From Caldiserica bacterium UBA4770 (GTDB taxonomy: Bacteria > Caldisericota > Caldisericia > Caldisericales > Caldisericaceae): a DNA stretch of 37,160 bases. The notes beneath the pieces were generated by a model. That model was not told the DNA's origin, made no database searches, and saw nothing but the letters and a program-made list of their open reading frames with translations. This document shows, piece by piece, positions 7,517-14,844 of the stretch. The first letter of the stretch is position 1. Every line of letters begins with the position of its first letter. Location of the stretch: contig DHHO01000023.1 of NCBI GenBank assembly GCA_002403335.1, positions 1 through 37,160 of the forward strand, written 5' to 3'. The position numbers and the translations under genes were made by a program.

Positions 7517-7867
7517 ATGTATCCTGATATTGTTATGGAGCATTTTATGCATCCAAGAAATGTAGGAAAGATAAAAAACCCTACTTCAGTTGGGGAATTT
7601 GAGAATGAAGCTAGGGCAAAGGCAGTTTTTTATGTTGTTGTAGAGGACGGTGTCGTTACGGACATAAAATACCAGGTTGCTGGTTGTCCCTTTGCGATTG
7701 CTGTTTGTTCATTGATTTCTGAATATGCAAAAACAAAAAGAGTGGAAGAGCTTAAAGTATTCTCAATGGATGATGTCAAAAGGTTTTTCGAAATCCCGGA
7801 AGACAAAGAGGATTGCATTAAACTTTCTATAAATGCGTTCTTAAATGCTATCATACCTCTTACTTGA
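7517..7867 (+). CDS. Divergent IscU/NifU-N-like scaffold protein lacking the first cluster ligand
   Basis: A 116-aa protein of the IscU/NifU-N fold: it starts YPDIVMEHFMHPRNVGKI like IscU and keeps the second cysteine (Cys57 in AGCPFAIAVC) and the third (Cys100). Where canonical scaffolds, including the second copy in this cassette, read P-A-C-G-D, it has E-A-R-A, so the first cysteine (now Ala32) and the conserved Asp (now Ala34) are both lost. It probably cannot build a standard [2Fe-2S] cluster on three Cys and an Asp. It may be a regulator, a carrier, or a partner for the second scaffold. AAAGGAG precedes the ATG, and the gene directly follows the first desulfurase. Confidence 0.8.
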   Translation: MYPDIVMEHFMHPRNVGKIKNPTSVGEFENEARAKAVFYVVVEDGVVTDIKYQVAGCPFAIAVCSLISEYAKTKRVEELKVFSMDDVKRFFEIPEDKEDCIKLSINAFLNAIIPLT

Positions 7868-7891
7868 AATTATTACTTTTATAGTTATAAT
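7864..7891 (+). promoter_or_regulatory. Internal promoter within the Fe-S cassette
   Basis: TTGAAA (7864-7869), a 16-nt spacer and TATAAT (7886-7891) lie between the first IscU-like gene and the MIP18 gene; the -35 overlaps the IscU-like stop codon. It would start transcription near 7898, giving a short leader with GGAGAG before 7914, and would allow the second half of the cassette to be expressed separately. Confidence 0.55.
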
Positions 7892-7913
7892 TTATAGAGA
7901 ATAGGAGAGAAAA

Positions 7914-8219
7914 ATGGTAAATAAAGAAGATGTTTTGAATGCCTTAAGAAATGTCTATGACCCGGAGATACCGGTTAATATTGTTGATCTTGGACTCATT
8001 TACAATGTTGAAGTAGACGAGGAAAAAGGTATTGTAAATATTAGAATGACTCTCACTGCACCTGGCTGTCCTATAGGTTTTTATATCCTTAATGATGTAG
8101 AAAGTGTTGTAAAAGAGCTTGAAGGAGTAAAGGACGTTCATGTTGAGCTTACCTATGACCCTCCATGGAATCCTGACATGATCTCAGAGGGGGCAAAAAA
8201 GGAGCTGGGATATTCGTGA
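7914..8219 (+). CDS. MIP18/DUF59 family protein, SufT-like Fe-S maturation factor
   Basis: A 101-aa stand-alone MIP18 (DUF59) domain, the family of bacterial SufT, PaaD and eukaryotic CIA2 that help deliver Fe-S clusters. The conserved features are DPEIPVNIVDLGLIY near residues 16-30 and TAPGCP with Cys52. The start has GGAGAG 4-9 nt upstream. The stop codon overlaps the GTG start of the next desulfurase (GTGA at 8216-8219), indicating tight translational coupling. It sits between the two desulfurase-scaffold halves. Confidence 0.88.
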   Translation: MVNKEDVLNALRNVYDPEIPVNIVDLGLIYNVEVDEEKGIVNIRMTLTAPGCPIGFYILNDVESVVKELEGVKDVHVELTYDPPWNPDMISEGAKKELGYS

Positions 8220-9373
8220 GAGTTTATCTTGATAATGCAACATCAACGAAGGTTGACGACAAGGTTTTAGAGGCAATGATTCCTTTTTTCAGAGAGTATT
8301 ATGCTCTTCCCTCCTCACAGTTTGCTCATTCTTATGGTATCGAGGTAAACGACCGCATTAATGAGGCAAGAGAATTTATTGCAACGAAACTTGGGGCATC
8401 TTCCCCTGAAGAGATCGTTTTTACCTCGGGAGGGACCGAAGCAAACAATTTTGTAATAAAGGGAATTGCTTATGCGAATATTGAAAGGGGAAAACATATA
8501 ATTGTGAGCTCTATAGAGCACCTGTCAATTATTGAATCTGCAAGAAAGCTCCAGAAAGAAGGTTTTGAAGTCACATATCTTCCGGTAGATTCTGAAGGAT
8601 TAGTGGATCTTTCCATTCTTGAAAAGTCAATAAGAGACGATACAGTGCTTGTTTCAATTCAAGTGGGGAACCATGAGACAGGAACGATCCAAAACTTAAA
8701 TGCGATAGGAAATATTGTTAAAGGAAAAGGAGTGTTATTTCATACAGATGCTGCTATCGCATGGCCCTATATTAATCTTGCTCCCTCAAATTACGGGATT
8801 GACCTTATGACAATCTCCCCTCATAAATTTCATGGGCCTAAGGGCATTGGGATACTTTACATAAAGCGTGGAACAAAGATTACAAAGTTTATTGACGGAG
8901 GGTTCAATGAATTTAACCTGAGAGCAGGCAGTGAAAACACGCCAGGAATCATAGGTGCAAGAAAAGCAATTGAAACCTTTTCAGAGGACGACGTCAAAAA
9001 AATAAAAAGACTCAAAGAATTGCTGATGGAGAATATTAGAAAAGATATACCTGATGTGGAGTTAAATGGCTCAGAAGATAATGCTCTTCCGCATATATTA
9101 AATTATACATTTAAATATGTTGAGGGAGAGGCAATCTCTCTAAGGCTTGATTTTGAGGGAATAGCAGTAACTACAGGCTCGGCGTGTTATAGCAGAAATC
9201 TTCAGGCAAGTTATATTCTTCTTGCGATGGGAAAAACTCACGAGGAATCACATGGTTCTATAAGATTCTCCTTTTCCAGATTCAATACAGAAGAGGAGAT
9301 ACTTTATACAGCAAGTAAACTGAAAGAGATCGTCGAAGATTTGAGACGCTTGAGCCCACTTGGAAAGGAGTGA
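8216..9373 (+). CDS. Cysteine desulfurase-like PLP enzyme, divergent second copy
   Basis: A 385-aa NifS-family protein starting at GTG within a GTGA overlap. It keeps the PLP lysine (Lys204 in SPHKFHGPKGIG), His102 and a cysteine at the persulfide position (Cys324 in TTGSACYSR). The PLP-binding Gln that follows HTDA is replaced: HTDAAIAW has Ile181 where the first copy has Gln182. The usual GGGQERGLR loop reads DGGFNEFNLR. It is therefore a real but atypical desulfurase whose activity could be lower, specialised or regulatory. It is followed 4 nt later by the IscU-MIP18 fusion and probably supplies sulfur to it or to the sulfur carrier. Confidence 0.85.
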   Translation: MRVYLDNATSTKVDDKVLEAMIPFFREYYALPSSQFAHSYGIEVNDRINEAREFIATKLGASSPEEIVFTSGGTEANNFVIKGIAYANIERGKHIIVSSIEHLSIIESARKLQKEGFEVTYLPVDSEGLVDLSILEKSIRDDTVLVSIQVGNHETGTIQNLNAIGNIVKGKGVLFHTDAAIAWPYINLAPSNYGIDLMTISPHKFHGPKGIGILYIKRGTKITKFIDGGFNEFNLRAGSENTPGIIGARKAIETFSEDDVKKIKRLKELLMENIRKDIPDVELNGSEDNALPHILNYTFKYVEGEAISLRLDFEGIAVTTGSACYSRNLQASYILLAMGKTHEESHGSIRFSFSRFNTEEEILYTASKLKEIVEDLRRLSPLGKE

Positions 9374-9377
9374 GAAT

Positions 9378-10013
9378 ATGCCAGTTCCTTATACAAAACT
9401 CGTTATAGAACACTTTAAAAATCCTCATAATGTTGGAGAAATAGAGGATGCAGATGTGAAAGTAACCGAAGGAAGCCCTGCCTGCGGAGATATGCTTACG
9501 CTTTATCTTAAGGTAGATCCAGAGACGCACGTTATCACAGATGTGAAATTTCGTTCGTATGGATGTGCCTCAAATATTGCAACAGGGTCAATCATAACTG
9601 ATATGGTCAAAGGGAAAACAGTGGATGAGGCAATGAAGATTACCTGGAAAGATGCGGCAGAAGCACTGGGTGGTTTGCCACCTGTAAAGGTTCATTGTTC
9701 TGTCCTTGCTGCTGATGCTCTTCATTCTGCAGTGGAGATCTACATGGAGAAGACAGGGCTTGTAAAGGAGAAACAGCCAACAACCATAGAGAAGGTATTT
9801 CAAAAATTATCTCATGTTATTAACCCTGAGACTGGTATTGACATCGTGAAATCAAATCTTATAAAAAATATAAGTATAAAAGATGGTATTATAAAAATTG
9901 ACTTAAATATAGAACCTGATTCCCAGTTTGCAGAAAATATAAAAGAAGAAATTATAGAAAGGCTTGAATTTCTCTGGGATGTAAAAGAGATTCAGGTAAA
10001 CTTCATGAAGTAA
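9378..10013 (+). CDS. IscU-type Fe-S scaffold fused to a C-terminal MIP18-like domain
   Basis: The ATG at 9378 is chosen because AAAGGAG lies 8 nt upstream and the protein then begins PVPYTKLVIEHF like IscU; an in-frame TTG at 9360 would add six residues but is less likely. Of 211 aa, residues 1-130 form a complete IscU domain with Cys36 and Asp38 (SPACGDML), Cys63 (YGCASNIATG) and Cys107 (VKVHCSVLAADAL). Residues 136-211 resemble a MIP18 domain (INPETGIDIVKSNLIKNI), but the usual P-G-C-P motif reads EPDSQ, so that domain has no Cys. Fusion of scaffold and delivery domain is unusual; the placement beside a free MIP18 gene fits a shared pathway. Confidence 0.85.
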   Translation: MPVPYTKLVIEHFKNPHNVGEIEDADVKVTEGSPACGDMLTLYLKVDPETHVITDVKFRSYGCASNIATGSIITDMVKGKTVDEAMKITWKDAAEALGGLPPVKVHCSVLAADALHSAVEIYMEKTGLVKEKQPTTIEKVFQKLSHVINPETGIDIVKSNLIKNISIKDGIIKIDLNIEPDSQFAENIKEEIIERLEFLWDVKEIQVNFMK

Positions 10014-10020
10014 AAAGAAA

Positions 10021-10245
10021 ATGAAGGTAAAAGTTAAGCTTTACGGAGATTATCTTAGATACGGAGCAGATGAAAATCTTTTAGAAGTGGAAGAAAATTC
10101 AAGTGTTAATGATTTGCTTAACAAACTGCAGATTAGCGAACGACATTACATTATTGTGCTCGTTAACATGAAAAGAGTATGGTTTGAGGAAAAGCTAAAA
10201 GATAACGATACTGTGAGCATTTTCTCCCCTGTTGGGGGAGGGTAA
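10021..10245 (+). CDS. MoaD/ThiS-like sulfur carrier protein
   Basis: A 74-aa ubiquitin-fold protein ending in the diagnostic Gly-Gly tail (SPVGGG), whose C-terminus is adenylated by an E1-like enzyme and then thiocarboxylated. It follows the IscU fusion by 7 nt. The E1-like MoeB/ThiF gene is 152 nt downstream. The sulfur could feed molybdopterin, thiamine, tRNA thiolation or cysteine synthesis; no other gene of those pathways is in the window, so the acceptor is unknown. The ribosome binding site is weak (AAAAAGAAA). Confidence 0.85.
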   Translation: MKVKVKLYGDYLRYGADENLLEVEENSSVNDLLNKLQISERHYIIVLVNMKRVWFEEKLKDNDTVSIFSPVGGG

Positions 10246-10397
10246 GTAAGAGCCTTTAAGGTAAATATATAGTGTTTAAGAGGGAATATGAAAGATGTGT
10301 TCTCTTTTCTATTGTAGGTACTACATTAGTAGACTTCAGAAAAATTTAGAAAAGTATTATAAAATAAGAAAGATTTAAGGGTGGGAGGTTGCTAAAC

Positions 10398-11159
10398 ATG
10401 CTGTCGGAAGAAGAAATTGAGAGATATAAGCGGCAAATAAGGATTGATAAAATTGGTGCTGAAGGGCAAGATAAAATAAAGAATTCAAGCGTACTCATCG
10501 TTGGGGCAGGGGGACTTGGAAGCCCTATCTTACTTTATCTTACCGGGATTGGGGTAGGAAAGATCGGTATTGTGGATAACGATATTCTCTCATTGTCAAA
10601 TCTTACAAGGCAGATTCTATATAGGACTGAAGATATTGGAAAGAAGAAAGTCCTTATTGCGAAAGAAAGATTGCAAGCTCTCAATCCGAATGTAATTATT
10701 GAAGCATTTCCTGAATGTCTTGATGCCACCCTTGCTAAAAATATTTTCCCAAGCTATGATTCCATAATAGATGCAACTGACAACTTTGAAACAAGATACC
10801 TGATAAACAGAGTTGCCGTAGAAAAAGAGAAACCACTCTTTATAGGTGCTGTGGGAAGGTTTACCGGCCAGGTAATGAGTGTAATGCCCCACAAAACCTC
10901 CTGTTATAATTGTGTCTTTCCCGAGAAAGACGAAGAAACCGTAAGAGAAATGAGTAAAAGAAACGAAGACCTCGGTGTCATAGGGACCATCGTGGGAACG
11001 ATAGGAAGTATTGTTGCAAATGAATTTATAAAACATATTCTGAATATAGGAAGTCATTATTTTAACAAGCTTCTTATAATAGATTTGCTTAATAATGATA
11101 TTTCAGCTATTTCCATTTCAAGGGACCCACGTTGCAGGGTTTGTGGAAACCCGCAATAA
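10398..11159 (+). CDS. MoeB/ThiF-type E1-like adenylyltransferase
   Basis: This enzyme adenylates the C-terminal glycine of a MoaD/ThiS-type carrier. The ATG at 10398 is chosen with GGGAGG 9 nt upstream; an in-frame TTG at 10389 would overlap the ribosome binding site. The Rossmann motif GAGGLGSP is followed by the family block SNLTRQILYRTEDIGKKK with the conserved Arg, and two zinc-binding pairs are present (CYNC and CRVC). At 253 aa it is a compact MoeB/ThiF without rhodanese domain. Its carrier partner is the preceding GG-ended protein. The 152-nt gap has TATTATAAAAT about 40 nt upstream as a possible -10. Confidence 0.92.
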   Translation: MLSEEEIERYKRQIRIDKIGAEGQDKIKNSSVLIVGAGGLGSPILLYLTGIGVGKIGIVDNDILSLSNLTRQILYRTEDIGKKKVLIAKERLQALNPNVIIEAFPECLDATLAKNIFPSYDSIIDATDNFETRYLINRVAVEKEKPLFIGAVGRFTGQVMSVMPHKTSCYNCVFPEKDEETVREMSKRNEDLGVIGTIVGTIGSIVANEFIKHILNIGSHYFNKLLIIDLLNNDISAISISRDPRCRVCGNPQ

Positions 11160-11280
11160 AGTTTAAAGATTATTAAGTGTGCCTTAAGTCCTGCTTTGCC
11201 ATGCTACAAAAAGAACCTATATCAATTTATTATAATATCCTTTGGTGTTCCCAATGAAATGAGGAAATATATGAACACCC

Positions 11281-11309
11281 TAAGCAATTTAACATAGATA
11301 AATTGCTTA
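11281..11309. repeat. 11-bp perfect inverted repeat
   Basis: TAAGCAATTTA and TAAATTGCTTA are separated by 7 nt. It is AT-rich, lacks a U tract and sits about 80 nt upstream of the rpsT promoter, so an operator or RNA structure is more likely than a terminator. Confidence 0.6.
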
Positions 11310-11387
11310 TATTAATACCTTTTATTCAGGGTATTTGTAATTCTTTTAACCAGAATCTAAAGTGTATAAAACTTGCAATTCTGTCTC

Positions 11388-11415
11388 TTGACATAAATTA
11401 AAAAATATGTAAACT
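11388..11415 (+). promoter_or_regulatory. rpsT promoter
   Basis: A perfect TTGACA (11388-11393), 16-nt spacer and TAAACT (11410-11415) predict a start near 11422, with GAGGAGG before the rpsT ATG at 11442. Confidence 0.6.
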
Positions 11416-11441
11416 ACAGTAGAATTTTGAGGAGGAAATAA

Positions 11442-11696
11442 ATGCCAATACTAAAAGCTTCTATAAAGTCTGCGAGAAAAGACACAAAGAGAAGAGAAAT
11501 GAATGAAAGTTACAGGGTAGCTCTTAAAAAGGCAATAGATTTTGCAAAGAAGAGCAACTATTCTGAGGACAAGGTACGGGATGCTATAAAACTGATAGAT
11601 AAACTTGCGCAAAAGGGTATTATTCACGAGAATAATGCAGCACGGAAAAAAGCTAATTTAATTCACAAATTTAACGAAGCACAGAAGGAATCCTGA
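11442..11696 (+). CDS. rpsT: 30S ribosomal protein S20
   Basis: A primary 16S rRNA-binding protein of the small subunit. The 84-aa length is normal. The sequence is basic and helical with the family's N-terminal pattern SIKSARKDTKRREMNESYR and the later block NNAARKKANLIHKF. The start has GAGGAGG 7 nt upstream. It is monocistronic on the plus strand and ends one base before holA, which runs convergently; the rpsT-holA neighbourhood is common in bacteria. No terminator is visible between the two stops, so transcripts may run into each other. Confidence 0.95.
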   Translation: MPILKASIKSARKDTKRREMNESYRVALKKAIDFAKKSNYSEDKVRDAIKLIDKLAQKGIIHENNAARKKANLIHKFNEAQKES

Positions 11697-12701
11697 TTAT
11701 AGATTCTGAATAAATTGTTCGATTTTAACAGGGAGATCTGCTTCTCCCTTTTTGCTTTTTACATCAATCTCAACGAGGCCTCTGAATTTTTCAGCAAACT
11801 CTTCAAATGATATTCTTTCTGATTCAGAAGCAATCTTTCTCACATAACCCTTTTTCAGTTCCGTGCCAAATATCTGCTTCATTAAATCAATTATTACTCC
11901 GCTATCCTTAATTCCTTTATCAATAAAGTCTTTTATAAGTATAGTTTTCGAAAATTCCCGCAATAATACTGAAAAAAATATGTTTTCCTGAAAGGTCTTT
12001 CCACTCTGAATGGAATAATAAAGCTGCATTGCCTGCTCTCTCTTACCCATGATAATAGCCCGGACAAGTTCGAAGACGTCTGTTTCTGGAACATCCTGAA
12101 CGACTTCTTTTATGTCTTTGACCTCTACTTTATTTCTCGGGCCAATATAGAGAGAAACTTTCCTGATCTCAGACTCAAGTACGTAGAACTCTTCATCAAG
12201 GCGGTCAAGGATCTCTGCGACGGCTTCTTTCGATATTTCCTTGCCAAATTCTTTGAATTTAATTTTTACCCATTCTTCCATCACAGGTTGGCTTATTGTG
12301 TAATCCGTTACTGCAATGCAGTCTTCTTCCATAACAATGGGGACGTTCTTTGAATTTGAGTTTACAATAAAGATTGAGAAATCAGGGATTCTAATTGAGA
12401 GGATAGAGCGGATTTCTTTTATGGGCATTTCCTGGGCGTTATCGAGATAAATAATTTTTTTATTCCCGAAAGGAGGCGAGATAATTGCATTTTCTATATC
12501 CTTTGTCTTTGTACTGCCTCCGTCAAAGACTGAGAAGTCAAAGGCTTCTGTAGTCTTATCCAGAATCCTGTCCTTTAATCTTTCAACAATCTGGTTCTTC
12601 AGGTATCTGTTGCCTTCCCCATAAATGAGATAAAGTTTGTGAAATACAGGGTCTTTACTGTTAATCTCATTTAATGCACTTATACAGGAAATCTCCTTCA
12701 T
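11697..12701 (-). CDS. holA: DNA polymerase III delta subunit
   Basis: The delta subunit is the wrench of the clamp loader that opens the beta clamp. At 334 aa it matches the family. It begins with an AAA+ fold: LYLIYGEGNRYLKNQIVERL near residue 27, without a functional Walker A, as is typical for delta. A helical collar domain follows (VFELVRAIIMGKREQAMQLY around residue 210). It overlaps the end of asnS by 4 nt (ATGA), so the two are translationally coupled. The convergent neighbour rpsT ends one base away. Confidence 0.9.
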   Translation of the reverse strand: MKEISCISALNEINSKDPVFHKLYLIYGEGNRYLKNQIVERLKDRILDKTTEAFDFSVFDGGSTKTKDIENAIISPPFGNKKIIYLDNAQEMPIKEIRSILSIRIPDFSIFIVNSNSKNVPIVMEEDCIAVTDYTISQPVMEEWVKIKFKEFGKEISKEAVAEILDRLDEEFYVLESEIRKVSLYIGPRNKVEVKDIKEVVQDVPETDVFELVRAIIMGKREQAMQLYYSIQSGKTFQENIFFSVLLREFSKTILIKDFIDKGIKDSGVIIDLMKQIFGTELKKGYVRKIASESERISFEEFAEKFRGLVEIDVKSKKGEADLPVKIEQFIQNL

Positions 12702-13981
12702 GGATAAATCTTCTCGAGTAATCTTGGAAAGGGAATTGTCTCTCTAACATGTGGAAGTTTTGCAATCCAGGCAAGTGTTCTTTCAAGTCCTATTCCAAAG
12801 CCTCCGTGAGGTACACTCCCATATTTTCTAAGGTCAAGATACCATTTATAGTTTTCCAAATTAAGGTTGTTTTTCTTAATTCTTTGAAGGAGGAGGTTGT
12901 AATCGTCAATCCTCTGGCTGCCGCCAATAATCTCTCCGTATCCTTCCGGGGCAAGTAGGTCAGCTGCAAGTACAGTCTGTGGCTCAAGAGGGTCTGGTTT
13001 CATATAGAAAGCCTTCATGCCTTCAGGGAAATGATGAACAAAAACAGGCTTATCAAACTCATTTGATATTAACGTTTCCTCATCACCGCCAAAGTCATCG
13101 CCCCATTTTAATTCTTTTCCTTTTTGCCTCAGTATTTCAAGTGCATCTCTGTAATGAATTCTTGGAAATGGCGGGTCGACCTTTTCAAGTGGTTTTGTAT
13201 CCCTTCCAATGATTTTCAGTTCCTCTTTGCAATTAGCCAGCACCTTTTTAACAACAAAACTAATCATTTCTTCCTGTAACTGGAGATTCTCTTCAAAGGT
13301 TATATATGCAATTTCTGGCTCAAGCATCCAGAACTCCGTAAGGTGTCTTCTCGTTTTTGATTTTTCTGCTCTGAAGGTAGGCCCAAAACAGTAAACCTTT
13401 CCAAAAGCCATACATGCAGCTTCCATATACAGTTGTCCGCTCTGAGAGAGATATGCAGGAACGCCAAAATAATCTGTCTCAAAAAGGGTAGTTGTTCCTT
13501 CTGCAGCTGCAGGGGTAAGGATGGGGGCGTCTATTAAAATAAATCCCCTCTCATTGAAGAATTCTCTGAGGGAGTTTTCGATTGTGCTTCTTATTCTGAG
13601 AATTGCCCATTGCCTTCTTGATCTCAGCCACAGATGCCTGTTTTCCATAAGGAAACCGACACCGTGCTCTTTTGGAGAGATAGGGTAATCACTTGCAATT
13701 TGGACAACAGTAAGATCCTTAATCACGAGTTCAAATCCTCCGGGAGCCCTTTCATCCTGCTTAACAATACCCTTCACAATAAGGGAGGATTCCTGGGTCA
13801 CCTTTTCAGCATCTTTAAACAGTCTTTCGCCAACATCATTCTGTGAGATAACACATTGCATAATACCAGTCCCGTCTCTTACAAGCAGAAACTGCACTTT
13901 TCCACTTGATCTACTATTGTAAAGCCATCCTTTAATTTCTACTTCTTGACCGACAAAGTTCTTTGCCTCTTCTATATACAT
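12698..13981 (-). CDS. asnS: Asparaginyl-tRNA synthetase
   Basis: A 427-aa class II synthetase that charges tRNA-Asn. The N-terminal OB-fold (EIKGWLYNSRSSGKVQFL) binds the anticodon. The catalytic domain carries motif 2 (FRAEKSKTRRHLTEFWMLEP) and motif 3 (GGFGIGLERTLAWI). The blocks AAAEGTTTLFETDYFG and YLSQSGQLYMEAA favour asparaginyl over aspartyl specificity. GGAGGT lies 5 nt before the ATG. Presence of AsnRS means Asn-tRNA can be made directly, without the amidotransferase route. It lies 16 nt downstream of a DUF177 gene and overlaps holA by 4 nt. Confidence 0.93.
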   Translation of the reverse strand: MYIEEAKNFVGQEVEIKGWLYNSRSSGKVQFLLVRDGTGIMQCVISQNDVGERLFKDAEKVTQESSLIVKGIVKQDERAPGGFELVIKDLTVVQIASDYPISPKEHGVGFLMENRHLWLRSRRQWAILRIRSTIENSLREFFNERGFILIDAPILTPAAAEGTTTLFETDYFGVPAYLSQSGQLYMEAACMAFGKVYCFGPTFRAEKSKTRRHLTEFWMLEPEIAYITFEENLQLQEEMISFVVKKVLANCKEELKIIGRDTKPLEKVDPPFPRIHYRDALEILRQKGKELKWGDDFGGDEETLISNEFDKPVFVHHFPEGMKAFYMKPDPLEPQTVLAADLLAPEGYGEIIGGSQRIDDYNLLLQRIKKNNLNLENYKWYLDLRKYGSVPHGGFGIGLERTLAWIAKLPHVRETIPFPRLLEKIYP

Positions 13982-13997
13982 CCGAACCTCCGAAAGT

Positions 13998-14408
13998 CTA
14001 TGTAGATACGCAACGAGTGCAAGTAGGATATGGTGAAATATTGCCGAGAAGCATGTCTCTTGCTATTTCATCAGTATCCAGATATCCATCTTTATATATG
14101 AAGATATCGAGTTCTTCAATTGGTCTCTCTACTCCTGGGGGAGAGTCATTGTTGTTAGGTACATAAGTCTCATTAAAATCTATATCAAGATCCTCTTCAA
14201 AATCTTCAAGGCAGACAACACATTTAATGCATACTTTTGCTTTAAGGTGTCCTATCATATGAATTTCATAATTTTCTCCGTGGGATATTCTTGCTCTAAA
14301 ATTTATTATTCCTACTGTTTTCATTCCTTCGGGAAGAGGAATTTTATCGATTTCTTCGTCAATGTCTATATATTTAGAATTAAGGATTTTTTGTACCTGT
14401 AATATCAT
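13998..14408 (-). CDS. DUF177 (YceD) family protein
   Basis: A 136-aa member of the DUF177/YceD family, linked in other bacteria and plants to 23S rRNA accumulation. The conserved core is visible: KAKVCIKCVVCLEDFEEDL near residues 71-89 and a C-terminal PTCTRC. The protein stops right after this cysteine pair, where many homologues continue with a second cysteine pair. In most bacteria the next gene is rpmF (L32); here asnS follows and no L32 is visible. The start overlaps the preceding coiled-coil gene by 29 nt, with AAGG just before the ATG. Confidence 0.8.
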   Translation of the reverse strand: MILQVQKILNSKYIDIDEEIDKIPLPEGMKTVGIINFRARISHGENYEIHMIGHLKAKVCIKCVVCLEDFEEDLDIDFNETYVPNNNDSPPGVERPIEELDIFIYKDGYLDTDEIARDMLLGNISPYPTCTRCVST

Positions 14409-14844
14409 CCTTAAATTCCTTTTTTGCAGCCATTAGAGCTTCCTCTACCTTTTCAATAACACTCTCTATCTTATCAAATAACTGTGTAACATATTCTGCT
14501 GCTTCTCTTCTTATGGCATTTGCCTCTTCGACTGCTTCGCTTATGATCTTTTCTCGTTCCTTTTGAGCAATCTGCATAATTGATGATTCAGAAAGGATCT
14601 CTTGTTCTCTTTCCTTTGCAAAGTTTATGATTTCATCGCTTTTTTTATATGCTTCTTTTAATATCTCATCTTTTTTCGCGTTCACTATAAATGCTTCTTT
14701 TACTTCGTTCGGCAACATCACCTCGATTCGTGAAAGAGTTGCAAGCAGCTCTTCTCTATCAACACTTACATATTTCGAGAAAGGAATCCTTTTGGCATCA
14801 GCCAATAAACTTTTCAATTTGCTTATCTCGTCCATTATAGACAT
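14380..14844 (-). CDS. Coiled-coil protein of unknown function
   Basis: A soluble 154-aa protein with no signal peptide. Residues about 50-145 form a charged heptad-rich helix (KKDEILKEAYKKSDEIINFA, EREKIISEAVEEANAIRREA), reminiscent of ATP-synthase b-subunit or DivIVA-type coiled coils. It lies between coaD (10-nt overlap) and DUF177 (29-nt overlap), a position where similar coiled-coil proteins occur in Gram-positive genomes. GGGGGA precedes the start. The coiled-coil prediction is by eye; function is not inferred. Confidence 0.7.
   Translation of the reverse strand: MSIMDEISKLKSLLADAKRIPFSKYVSVDREELLATLSRIEVMLPNEVKEAFIVNAKKDEILKEAYKKSDEIINFAKEREQEILSESSIMQIAQKEREKIISEAVEEANAIRREAAEYVTQLFDKIESVIEKVEEALMAAKKEFKDDITGTKNP

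Larger units (their letters stand above)
11160..11441. other. Structured intergenic region upstream of rpsT
   Basis: This 282-nt gap has no credible gene. It contains TATAAT at 11231-11236 without a recognisable -35. Three inverted repeats follow: GGTGTTC/GAACACC (11244-11250/11273-11279), an 11-bp perfect TAAGCAATTTA/TAAATTGCTTA (11281-11291/11299-11309, 7-nt loop), and a short ATACC/GGTAT pair further on. The rpsT promoter closes the region. None of the hairpins has a terminator U tract on either strand. Confidence 0.45.

Noticed and set aside
10617..11057. 146-codon open frame antisense to moeB
   Set aside because: Low-complexity translation rich in Phe, Tyr and Cys opposite conserved MoeB motifs; a shadow frame.
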